22,015 bases of DNA from the NCBI GenBank assembly GCA_045594545.1, contig JAZNYQ010000020.1, positions 1-22,015 on the forward strand, written 5' to 3'. Below, piece after piece: positions 16,195-21,970 of this stretch. Positions within the stretch are counted from its first letter, which is position 1, and every line of letters starts with the position of its first letter. Both the position numbers and the translations under genes were made by a program. Below the pieces are notes generated by a model, which saw only the letters and a list, made by a program, of their open reading frames with translations, was not told the origin of the DNA and searched no databases. This DNA is from CAKSHC01 sp045594545 (GTDB taxonomy: Bacteria > Bacillota > Clostridia > Oscillospirales > UMGS1783).

Positions 16195-16223
16195 TTGCAT
16201 CGCTTGTCAAATTGTGGTATATT
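16195..16223 (+). promoter_or_regulatory. Promoter of the riboswitch-tetR transcript
   Basis: TTGCAT (16195-16200), a 17-bp spacer and TATATT (16218-16223) with an extended -10 TGG. The predicted start near 16230 is exactly where the aptamer begins, which supports both calls. Confidence 0.65.
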
Positions 16224-16230
16224 ATAGGTA

Positions 16231-16318
16231 AATAAGGGAGTAGTCGGCACACATGTGTGATGATCGGTCAACATCATGGAGAGTTCTCCTGGCGTCATCG
16301 GAAACGACAAGACTTATC
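16231..16318 (+). ncRNA. yybP-ykoY (Mn2+) riboswitch aptamer
   Basis: The leader carries the conserved parts of the manganese aptamer in order. The P1 5' strand ATAAG (16232-16236) runs straight into the invariant loop GGAGTAG (16237-16243). A P2 hairpin follows (CACA/TGTG). P3 is GATGA (16259-16263) pairing with TCATC (16295-16299). The second conserved internal loop has GTCAACAT on one side and TGGC on the other, capped by a GGAG/CTCC hairpin (16278-16289). CAAGAC follows, with the P1 3' strand CTTAT at 16313-16317. The layout matches the Lactococcus aptamer as I recall it. P1 is only 5 bp and A/U-rich. The P1 3' strand is also needed by the downstream terminator, predicting that Mn2+ turns the gene on. 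Confidence 0.85.
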
Positions 16319-16347
16319 TGCAAATAAAGGCGGATAAGTCTTTTTTT
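16309..16347 (+). terminator. Riboswitch expression platform: intrinsic terminator in the tetR leader
   Basis: The arms 16309-16321 and 16330-16342 form a 13-bp stem (one G-U pair) with an AAATAAAG loop and a T run at 16341-16347. Its 5' arm includes the 3' strand of aptamer P1, so aptamer closure and terminator formation exclude each other. A rival 8-bp hairpin, GCGGATAA (16330-16337) with TTATCCGC (16346-16353), would break the terminator. Confidence 0.88.
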
Positions 16348-16369
16348 ATCCGCAAAAGGAGAGAACCGT

Positions 16370-16855
16370 ATGGCAGATTCCCGAAAAACCAAACAGGCTT
16401 TGGCGGATGCGCTCAAACAGCAACTCAAGACCCGACCCTTTTCCTCGGTCAGCATTGCCCATATCTGTGCTCCTTGCGGGATCAGTCGCAAAAGTTTCTA
16501 CTACCATTTCCACGATAAGTACGACTTGGTCAATTGGATATTCCAAACCGAGTGGTTAGATATGCATGCAATCACAACGGTACAAGACTTGTCGGATCTA
16601 TGCGGCTATTTGTATGAAAATCGGGACTTTTACCGCAAGGTGCTTTGTGTCAGAGAGGGAAACGATTTTGGAGGGTATCTGCACGGTCGGTGTCGAACGG
16701 CCTTGATCGGGCCATGTGACGAATTTTGCGCCACCTTTTATGCCGATGCTCTCCTGTGTGCCATCAAGCGCTGGCTCTGTTCCCGTCCCGTGTCAGACCC
16801 ACAGGAATTTGCCGCACAACTGAATACTTGCATAAAAAAGGGCAGAGACTCGTGA
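16370..16855 (+). CDS. Small TetR/AcrR-family transcriptional regulator
   Basis: The 161-residue protein has a clear N-terminal TetR helix-turn-helix: PFSSVSIAHICAPCGISRKSFYYHFHDKYDLVNWIF (residues 23-58). Its short C-terminal domain of about 100 residues resembles the DhaS-like/TetR_C_8 subgroup rather than the full ligand-binding domain. Six Cys and several His residues are present, but no metal site can be assigned by eye. The start at ATG 16370 has AGGAGAG 6-7 bp upstream. It appears monocistronic: a manganese riboswitch and terminator precede it and a terminator ends it. It is divergent from the P-type ATPase gene, a likely target. Repressor or activator cannot be told from sequence. Confidence 0.9.
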   Translation: MADSRKTKQALADALKQQLKTRPFSSVSIAHICAPCGISRKSFYYHFHDKYDLVNWIFQTEWLDMHAITTVQDLSDLCGYLYENRDFYRKVLCVREGNDFGGYLHGRCRTALIGPCDEFCATFYADALLCAIKRWLCSRPVSDPQEFAAQLNTCIKKGRDS

Positions 16856-16867
16856 TGAGCCTCTGCC
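16841..16867. terminator. Bidirectional terminator between the tetR-type gene and the C39-like peptidase gene
   Basis: Arms 16841-16851 and 16857-16867 pair with one A/C mismatch around a 5-nt loop. The tetR TGA (16853-16855) lies in the loop. The T run is better on the minus strand (CTTTTTT). Confidence 0.8.
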
Positions 16868-16874
16868 TCGTTGT

Positions 16875-17822
16875 TTAATAGTTGAAATATTTATAGAAGG
16901 AAGGATAAACATTAAGGAATTGTTGCAGATTGGTACGGGTGTTCGATCCGGGATCGTTAATGGAGAAATTGGAAGCCGTCAGCCCCTGTCCGTTATATCC
17001 GGTAATAACCACCCAATGCTGGGAGCCGTAACCGTTTCTCGCACCAATAAGTATCGGCTTGCCCGCCTGTAACAGAGAAACAATACTCGACAGATTGAGG
17101 GTAGTTGTCACCCGATAATTGCTCGGCCAGTAAACATTGCCCGAAGCCGTATAGGATAGGCGACGGCTCATCACGTCGGGCGTGACGGTCGATCCCGTGC
17201 GGTAGGACTCCATCATGGCGATGCCCGTTGTGGTACAGCCGATCTGCCCGATCGTCTTGCCTGAACTGCCGATCTTGACCCCGCTCCAACGGCTATCCGT
17301 TTGTTTATAAGACGGCACCGCCAGCGATACGCCCGTCGGCGTAGGTGCGGTTTGCCCCGACAGATAGCTTGCGCTGACATACCCAACCTTGGTTCCGTGG
17401 TACAGGATGCGGCTCCAACCATTATTCGTGGAAAGCACCAATACCGAGGCGCCCTTGTGGAGCGATGCCACGCGGGCATAGTGTGTGCCCGCACCGCTGC
17501 GCACGTTGAGCGTGCCCCAGTTTACGGTAACGGTTGCCTGCCGTCCCTCGATGGGGGTAATATAATCGGCATGGCAGTAGCCGTACTGCCCGTTTCCGTA
17601 CTGCACTTTCCACCAAGACCCGCTCTTATGTAAGAGCGTGATATGACTGCCCTTGGGTAGGGAAGTTAAAACCGCGTGGCTTGTCGATGCGCCGCTTCGT
17701 ACATGAAGCGAGCCGTAAGAAACCGTGACTGCGCCGGCATAAATGGGAGTCGTTGCCCGCGCCGTCATGGGTGTGCTGATGGCCAGTAAGACCGCCAGCA
17801 AAATAGCAAATAGTCTTTTCAT
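16875..17822 (-). CDS. Secreted protein with two SH3 domains and a C39-like cysteine peptidase domain
   Basis: The 315-residue protein has a signal peptide (about 1-23, ending near ARA), two bacterial SH3 domains (about 28-90 and 95-154, each with a LxVRSGA...H core and GWxxI/WWKV strand) and a C-terminal peptidase-C39-like domain (about 165-315). Catalytic candidates are Cys196 in IGCTTTG, His269 in QHWVVITG and Asp290 in INDPG. SH3 domains of this type often bind peptidoglycan, so it probably acts at the cell wall, but the substrate is unknown. The start at ATG 17822 has GGGAGGTG upstream and a TATAAT promoter. It is a single-gene unit sharing its terminator with the tetR-type gene. Confidence 0.88.
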   Translation of the reverse strand: MKRLFAILLAVLLAISTPMTARATTPIYAGAVTVSYGSLHVRSGASTSHAVLTSLPKGSHITLLHKSGSWWKVQYGNGQYGYCHADYITPIEGRQATVTVNWGTLNVRSGAGTHYARVASLHKGASVLVLSTNNGWSRILYHGTKVGYVSASYLSGQTAPTPTGVSLAVPSYKQTDSRWSGVKIGSSGKTIGQIGCTTTGIAMMESYRTGSTVTPDVMSRRLSYTASGNVYWPSNYRVTTTLNLSSIVSLLQAGKPILIGARNGYGSQHWVVITGYNGQGLTASNFSINDPGSNTRTNLQQFLNVYPSFYKYFNY

Positions 17823-17841
17823 TTCTTTTCACCTCCCGTGC

Positions 17842-17850
17842 ATTATACCA
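17842..17850 (-). promoter_or_regulatory. Extended -10 promoter of the C39-like peptidase gene
   Basis: Minus-strand TGGTATAAT (17850-17842); the -35 region (GTTTTC at 17 bp) is weak. It lies about 20 bp upstream of the start codon, giving a very short leader. Confidence 0.55.
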
Positions 17851-17911
17851 TAAAAATGGGAGGGAAAACCCTGAAAATTACAGGTAAATGAAGCATCGGT
17901 TGCCAAAAAAG

Positions 17912-17940
17912 GAAAAATCCGAACTCGTAAGAGTTCGGAT
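17912..17940 (-). terminator. Terminator of the 527-residue surface protein gene
   Basis: A perfect 10-bp stem ATCCGAACTC/GAGTTCGGAT (17917-17926 with 17931-17940) with a GTAA (minus-strand TTAC) loop, followed on the minus strand by TTTTT. A T run also flanks it on the plus strand. Confidence 0.87.
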
Positions 17941-17948
17941 CTTTTTAG

Positions 17949-19532
17949 TTATTTCTTTTTACGGGAACGCAACCAGTTTCCGATGCGGGTACGCAAGGAG
18001 CGCTTGCGGATGGGCTTCCCGTTCTTCTTGGCGCGCAGGCGAGCCATGTGCCGCAGATGCAACACATACACCACACCAACCGCCAACAGCAATAAGATCA
18101 GTACAATCAGCAGGAAGGTCCAGAAGGAGAATCCGCCGCCTTCGGTGATCATGACGGGCGTTACCGCCGCCGTCTTGTAGGTCAACACGCCGTCTTTCAC
18201 CGTCCCGACCGCTTTCACGATCTTGGCATCAGTGGCCTGCCATACCGTCAGTTTTTTGCCCTCGTATGCACTGTTGACCCGAATGCTTACCGTTACATTT
18301 CCCTTGTGAGCCGCCATCACCCCTTGTGAGGCGTGGGTGTCCAGATTCAGTGTCATGGCATCGACAACGGTCTTATTCTTAATCTTGGCCTGTAAACGTG
18401 TGTAGGCATCGCCCTCGGTCAGATCGCCCACCCCAACGGTGGCGTTGTAGTAGATATTACCGCTTACGCTCACACCGGCATCATTGTCACGCACCGTGCG
18501 CTGGGTGTAACGATTGGCGGGTACGAAATAAGCCTTGACGGTTACGTCCTGTCCGGGGGTAGGCATGACCAGCGTGCAGCTTTCTTCGGTGACGCTCGAC
18601 AGTACACCCGCCGAGGTCGACCAGCCGCCAAAGGTATAGCCTTTATCGGGTGTGGCTGTGATGCTCACCCGATCGCCCTCCTTATAGTAATTGCCGCCGT
18701 TGGCACCGGCACTACCGCCTGCCTCAGGTTCAAACTGTACGCGGAACGAATCTCCGGCCAGGCACAGACCGTTGATCTGTGCTTGCTCACCAATCGTACC
18801 CAGTTCGGTCAGTTCCGCCGTTGCCGGATTCACCTCACACAAAACCGAACTGCCCGATGCATAACGTGCCCAGTACAGTTTGCCGCTCTGCCGATCAAAG
18901 CACATAGATTGAAGTAGAGATACGGCATATCCGGTCGAGCCAATCTTGGTCGGTGTGCCTGTGGCAATATCAATCGTGTAAAGATCGCCTTGTCCGTCAA
19001 TGGCATACAATTTGCCGTCAGGATCGACCGCCAGGGCGTGGATGGCCAGCTCATTGCCGATCTGGCAAAGAGTGGTTACTCCTGCCGTTTGCATATCAAC
19101 GGCGTATAGCGTGCCGGTACGGACATCGGTCTGTATATTGTGCGCCAACAGCAGCAGTCGGCCGTTGGCATAGTCATAGGTCAGTTCTGCCGCACGCCAC
19201 TTTTCGGTATCGGCGATGACCGTGCCGACAGAGGTGCGAGCAAACGAATCTAAGGGCGAGTAGAAAAGTTCTCCCATTCGATCCACGCCGTAAAAATGCC
19301 CCGAAGCGTAGGTGCCGGCATAGATAGCGGGTTGCTCCGATTGCTCCGCTACCACCGTCAGAGCGGTGGGATCATCAGCAAAAAACTTGACAATGGCCTG
19401 TGGCGATGATAAACGGAAACCGTAAATGGTCGTGCGTTCCTCATCGGTCGGTGCGGTGGCGGATACGCCGGTCATCAACAGGGAACAGCAAAGGAGTATG
19501 CACAACAGCAGAGATAGAATCTTCTTATACAT
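17949..19532 (-). CDS. Membrane-anchored surface protein with propeller-like region and InlB-type B-repeat
   Basis: I cannot assign a function to this 527-residue protein. It has a signal peptide (about 1-26), then about 220 residues of short repeated strand patterns (LYAIDGQGDLYTIDIATGTPTKIG, KLYWARYASGSS) that look like a beta-propeller. One Listeria-Bacteroides/InlB B-type repeat follows (about 265-340: YYKEGDRVSITATPDKGYTFGGW). A further beta-rich region ends with YEGKKLTVWQ..., as in clostridial surface proteins. The C-terminus is a single membrane helix (about 470-491) and a very basic 36-residue cytosolic tail. The layout suggests an extracellular protein held by its C-terminus. The start at ATG 19532 has GAGGAT upstream. 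Confidence 0.85.
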   Translation of the reverse strand: MYKKILSLLLCILLCCSLLMTGVSATAPTDEERTTIYGFRLSSPQAIVKFFADDPTALTVVAEQSEQPAIYAGTYASGHFYGVDRMGELFYSPLDSFARTSVGTVIADTEKWRAAELTYDYANGRLLLLAHNIQTDVRTGTLYAVDMQTAGVTTLCQIGNELAIHALAVDPDGKLYAIDGQGDLYTIDIATGTPTKIGSTGYAVSLLQSMCFDRQSGKLYWARYASGSSVLCEVNPATAELTELGTIGEQAQINGLCLAGDSFRVQFEPEAGGSAGANGGNYYKEGDRVSITATPDKGYTFGGWSTSAGVLSSVTEESCTLVMPTPGQDVTVKAYFVPANRYTQRTVRDNDAGVSVSGNIYYNATVGVGDLTEGDAYTRLQAKIKNKTVVDAMTLNLDTHASQGVMAAHKGNVTVSIRVNSAYEGKKLTVWQATDAKIVKAVGTVKDGVLTYKTAAVTPVMITEGGGFSFWTFLLIVLILLLLAVGVVYVLHLRHMARLRAKKNGKPIRKRSLRTRIGNWLRSRKKK

Positions 19533-19561
19533 AATATATCCTCACACATCTGTTTTTTCCT

Positions 19562-19570
19562 ATTATATCA
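19562..19570 (-). promoter_or_regulatory. Extended -10 promoter of the surface protein gene
   Basis: Minus-strand TGATATAAT (19570-19562) with only a weak -35. It is divergent from the ROK kinase promoter. Confidence 0.55.
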
Positions 19571-19623
19571 TATTCTTTTCCAATATGCGACACTTTTTTT
19601 TGAAAAGATTGTCGGCTTCCTCA

Positions 19624-19652
19624 TTGACTTTATTATCCGAATTTGTTACAAT
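19624..19652 (+). promoter_or_regulatory. Promoter of the ROK kinase gene
   Basis: TTGACT (19624-19629), a 17-bp spacer and TACAAT (19647-19652) with an extended -10 TGT; a strong match. Confidence 0.78.
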
Positions 19653-19688
19653 TAGGATACATATATATACACGAAAGGGTACATACAA

Positions 19689-20639
19689 ATGGGAAATACA
19701 TTAGGTATTGATATCGGCGGAACCAAAGTTGCGTTCGGTCTGCTTAATGAAAGCGGGCAATTGGTACGTCAACAATCCATTAAAACGCCCGAAAGCCTCA
19801 CGTCTACGCTGTTTATGGAGGCGCTGTGTCAGGCAACCTTAGAGTTTTTAGATGGTGAAGTCCCCGACGGCTGCGGTGTCGGTATTCCCGGTGCGGTTGA
19901 CCGTGCACACGGCATGGTGCTGGATACGCCCAACATTCCGCATTTGAAAGGCTTGATGATGGGGGAAGTGCTGTCCGAGGCGATAGGATGTAAATGCTGG
20001 TTGGATAACGATGCCAATCTGGCCGGTCTGGCCGAATACGATGCGCTCGACACCGCCCGCATCCGTAATATGATCTACATGACCGTGTCTACCGGTATCG
20101 GTGGTGGCGTTATCATCGGCGGCAATCTGTTTTACGGCGATAACGGGCTGTCCGGTGAGTTTGGTCATGCCGTAGTGACCCCCGGTCAGGGAATGCCCTG
20201 TGCCTGCAATAACCTGGGTTGCTTTGAAAGTTATGCCGGCGGCGCGCATATCGACGAATGGGTCCGTGCACTGGCTCACCAGTATCCGCAATCCTCGCTG
20301 ACGGCATTGTCTAAGGAACGGACGGTCGCCGGTCCCGATCTGATCAAGGCCGTAGAAGCGGGCGATGCCTTTGCCATCATGCTGAAAAACCGCATGACTA
20401 AGATGGTGGGCATGCTCTGCTATAATATCTATCAGATCATGGGTATCAACACCTACGTCTTCGGCGGCGGTCTGATGACTCACAGCGATATTATTTTTGA
20501 CGGCGCGATCGAGCAGTTCAATAAGCTCAACCGTCGCGGTGTCGGCGGTCCCACATTCCTGCGTGCCCAATTGGGCGGCGATAGCGGCGTCATCGGTGCA
20601 GCCGCGTTGGCTCGCAGAAAAGTTCGCATGACTTTCTAA
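19689..20639 (+). CDS. ROK-family sugar kinase (glucokinase-like)
   Basis: ROK kinases phosphorylate glucose or related hexoses with ATP in the cytosol. The 316-residue protein has the phosphate-1 motif DIGGTK (8-13), the NDAN stretch with the likely base Asp108, STGIGGGVIIGG, GEFGH (156-160) and the zinc cluster: His160 with Cys171, Cys173 and Cys178. The usual CxCGxxGC reads CACNNLGC, with the conserved Gly replaced by Asn. There is no N-terminal DNA-binding domain, so it is a kinase rather than a ROK repressor. Glucose, N-acetylmannosamine and other sugars cannot be told apart here. The start at ATG 19689 has AAAGGG upstream. No terminator separates it from the following tRNA gene. Confidence 0.92.
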   Translation: MGNTLGIDIGGTKVAFGLLNESGQLVRQQSIKTPESLTSTLFMEALCQATLEFLDGEVPDGCGVGIPGAVDRAHGMVLDTPNIPHLKGLMMGEVLSEAIGCKCWLDNDANLAGLAEYDALDTARIRNMIYMTVSTGIGGGVIIGGNLFYGDNGLSGEFGHAVVTPGQGMPCACNNLGCFESYAGGAHIDEWVRALAHQYPQSSLTALSKERTVAGPDLIKAVEAGDAFAIMLKNRMTKMVGMLCYNIYQIMGINTYVFGGGLMTHSDIIFDGAIEQFNKLNRRGVGGPTFLRAQLGGDSGVIGAAALARRKVRMTF

Positions 20640-20646
20640 AAAACTC

Positions 20647-20675
20647 TTTACAAATGCGTGCTTTCGTTTTATAAT
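20647..20675 (+). promoter_or_regulatory. Promoter of the tRNA-Ala gene
   Basis: TTTACA (20647-20652), a 17-bp spacer and TATAAT (20670-20675). An inverted repeat CGTGCTT (20657-20663) / AAGCACG (20678-20684) brackets the -10 box. Confidence 0.75.
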
Positions 20676-20690
20676 GGAAGCACGAAAAAC

Positions 20691-20766
20691 GGGGATATGG
20701 CTCAGTTGGTAGAGCGTCGCGTTCGCATCGCGAAGGTCAGGGGTTCGAATCCCCTTATCTCCACCA
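20691..20766 (+). tRNA. tRNA-Ala (anticodon CGC)
   Basis: A 76-nt gene folds into a full cloverleaf: acceptor GGGGATA/TATCTCC, D stem GCTC/GAGC, anticodon stem TCGCG/CGCGA and T arm AGGGG/CCCCT around TTCGAAT. The anticodon CGC is at 20724-20726 and reads GCG. The acceptor carries a G3-U70 wobble pair, the identity mark of alanine tRNAs, which independently supports the call. CCA is encoded (20764-20766). Confidence 0.96.
20746..20766 (+). repeat. 21-bp direct repeat, copy 1 (3' end of tRNA-Ala)
   Basis: The last 21 nt of the tRNA, from CGAAT of the T loop to CCA, recur exactly at 20892-20912. This is the pattern left by site-specific insertion at a tRNA 3' end. Confidence 0.93.
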
Positions 20767-20772
20767 TGAAAG

Positions 20773-20799
20773 AACAGACACCCTTGGGTGTCTGTTTTT
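20773..20799 (+). terminator. Terminator after tRNA-Ala, copy 1
   Basis: The stem AACAGACACC/GGTGTCTGTT with a CTTG loop is followed by TTTT. The same hairpin recurs at 21102-21131. Confidence 0.85.
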
Positions 20800-20839
20800 G
20801 CGTTTGTGCTATATGGGGATTCGAAGGGGCGGTAGTGAA
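20773..20839 (+). repeat. 67-bp direct repeat, copy 1
   Basis: This copy includes the terminator hairpin and the following sequence up to GGTAGTGAA. It matches 21105-21171 at 65 of 67 positions (differences at 20802 and 20829), an offset of 332 bp. Confidence 0.93.
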
Positions 20840-20900
20840 TGAGAGTCCGGTGGACTGTCAGAGCCGCCCCCGGCCTGAGCCGCAGCGAAGGCGAATCCCC
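20815..20900 (+). other. Foldable 86-nt element between the tRNA-end repeats
   Basis: An outer stem GGGGATTCG/CGAATCCCC (20815-20823 with 20892-20900) encloses two hairpins. One is GGGGCGG/CCGCCCC (20826-20832 with 20864-20870), carrying an inner AGTCC/GGACT stem with a GGT loop. The other is CGGC/GCCG (20871-20882) with a CTGA loop. This is a three-way junction with no reading frame of its own. I do not recognise a named RNA family. The 3' outer strand is the duplicated T-arm sequence. Confidence 0.65.
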
Positions 20901-20912
20901 TTATCTCCACCA
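20892..20912 (+). repeat. 21-bp direct repeat, copy 2 (tRNA 3'-end duplicate)
   Basis: An exact second copy of the tRNA-Ala 3' end with CCA, 146 bp downstream of the first. No tRNA body precedes it. It runs directly into a terminator, as a genuine tRNA end would. Confidence 0.93.
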
Positions 20913-20949
20913 AAAATCGACAAATCTCGACAGAGGTTTGTCGATTTTT
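20912..20949 (+). terminator. Terminator after the duplicated tRNA end
   Basis: A 13-bp perfect stem (20912-20924 with 20937-20949; AAAAATCGACAAA arm) with a 12-nt loop and a T-rich end. Being symmetric in A and T it can act in both directions. Confidence 0.85.
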
Positions 20950-21101
20950 ACTTTTTCACTATTACCTCTTTACTCTTCACTTTTCTCTGTCGTCGATTTT
21001 TGGCGGAAGTAATAGGTAATAGCGAATAGTGAAGAAGTAAAGGTATCCACTTTGCGGATGATTTCAATGAAACAAAAATAATTTTTCCGTAGCCCATAGC
21101 C

Positions 21102-21131
21102 AAAAACAGACACCCTTGGGTGTCTGTTTTT
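21102..21131. terminator. Terminator, copy 2 (probably also for the thioesterase gene)
   Basis: The 14-bp stem AAAAACAGACACCC/GGGTGTCTGTTTTT has A and T runs on both sides, so it is bidirectional. It is the first good hairpin downstream of the minus-strand thioesterase gene. Confidence 0.78.
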
Positions 21132-21171
21132 GCATTTGTGCTATATGGGGATTCGAAGGGTCGGTAGTGAA
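21105..21171 (+). repeat. 67-bp direct repeat, copy 2
   Basis: 65 of 67 positions are identical to 20773-20839. After GGTAGTGAA the copies diverge, so the 3' half of the foldable element is missing here. Confidence 0.93.
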
Positions 21172-21256
21172 AGCAGACCCTCTTTATTTTTGGATAAAAA
21201 GGAGGAAAATAAGGAATTTAAAGGTCAAATTTACTAACGAAATTACTAACGATAGG

Positions 21257-21970
21257 TTATTCCCATCTTCCGCCGGCTTCAAAGGCGGTCGTTTCCCCGT
21301 CCTGCACCGCAAAATAAAAGCGGTCACTATTCTGTGTCAATAACAGTGAAACATCGGCCGCCGGCTTGATCTCCCGATGATAGCAAACATCCAGTTCGCA
21401 AAGGGTAGCGTCGGCAAATTTTTCGGGCGGAAGCGCATTTTCAAGAAAGCGGATATAGGCGGCGTTGTTGATGTGACGGTTGAGATCGGCATCGGTGTAT
21501 CGGCAATGATAGGGGATGACTGTTGACTCACCCTCGATTCGCCGCACCTTAACGGGAGCGGGGAGTTGGGGCGCAAAGTCGGTCGCCGCAGGTACGGCAG
21601 GCGCCTTGTCAGCATTGACAATGGTTCGCTTATCTAAGTCAATGACCGTCCATAACGAGGTGGCGTGTCCGCATGATCCCAGCTCGTCGGCAAAGGTAAA
21701 GTAACGGCGATATAGGCCTGCCCGTCCGGCACCGGGTGCCGTGGTTAAGGTCAGCGTGCTGTTCCATTTGGGCCATCGGATCATGCGCACCGATACACGG
21801 GTCAGTACCCAAGCCGTGCGTGACTGTACCAGTTGTGCGCGACCGAACCCCAAGCGTTCGGCGTGCCGTCCCGCCGCATTCTGCATGAGCAGGAACAGGG
21901 CATCGGCGCGCAGATTTTCATGTTGGTCACATCGCTCGGAATCAATATGGATATCTTGCGTGAAAATCAT
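21257..21970 (-). CDS. Acyl-ACP thioesterase
   Basis: It hydrolyses acyl-ACP to release free fatty acids in the cytosol. The 237-residue length and double hot-dog plan fit the bacterial relatives of plant FatA/FatB. The N-terminal hot-dog (about 1-125) contains TAWVLTRVSVRMIRWPKWNSTLTL and the C-terminal one (about 145-237) contains YTDADLNRHINNAAYIRFLENAL. Asp162, Asn164 and His166 in DLNRHINN are the expected catalytic residues. Chain-length preference cannot be read from sequence. The start at ATG 21970 has AAGGAG upstream; the promoter or preceding gene lies beyond the window edge. In the last 45 bases nothing else is visible. Confidence 0.9.
   Translation of the reverse strand: MIFTQDIHIDSERCDQHENLRADALFLLMQNAAGRHAERLGFGRAQLVQSRTAWVLTRVSVRMIRWPKWNSTLTLTTAPGAGRAGLYRRYFTFADELGSCGHATSLWTVIDLDKRTIVNADKAPAVPAATDFAPQLPAPVKVRRIEGESTVIPYHCRYTDADLNRHINNAAYIRFLENALPPEKFADATLCELDVCYHREIKPAADVSLLLTQNSDRFYFAVQDGETTAFEAGGRWE

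Larger units (their letters stand above)
20950..21256. other. Non-coding stretch between the tRNA element and the thioesterase gene
   Basis: I see no believable gene here. The first part (20950-21050) is A/T-rich and partly self-complementary, for example CTATTACCT (20959-20967) with AGGTAATAG (21014-21022). It then holds the second copy of the 67-bp repeat with its terminator and ends with two tandem copies of TTACTAACGA (21231-21240 and 21243-21252). It looks like a repeat-rich scar rather than a coding region. Confidence 0.7.

Noticed and set aside
16231..16350. Guanidine, fluoride or other metal riboswitch in the tetR leader
   Set aside because: The conserved loops (GGAGTAG, GTCAACAT, CAAGAC) fit the manganese yybP-ykoY class and not the signatures I know for the others.
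19848..20570. Minus-strand open frame of 240 codons over the ROK kinase gene
   Set aside because: It is a shadow of a gene with clear kinase and zinc motifs.
20658..21029. Open frame of 123 codons across the tRNA-Ala gene
   Set aside because: It runs through the tRNA, a terminator and repeats, so it cannot be a real coding region.
20691..21256. CRISPR array or integrated phage at the tRNA
   Set aside because: Repeats occur only twice with irregular spacing, and no integrase, cas or phage gene is present.
21116..21343. Open frame of 75 codons over the second repeat copy
   Set aside because: It starts inside a terminator hairpin and overlaps the thioesterase gene; its first residues only reflect the repeated sequence.
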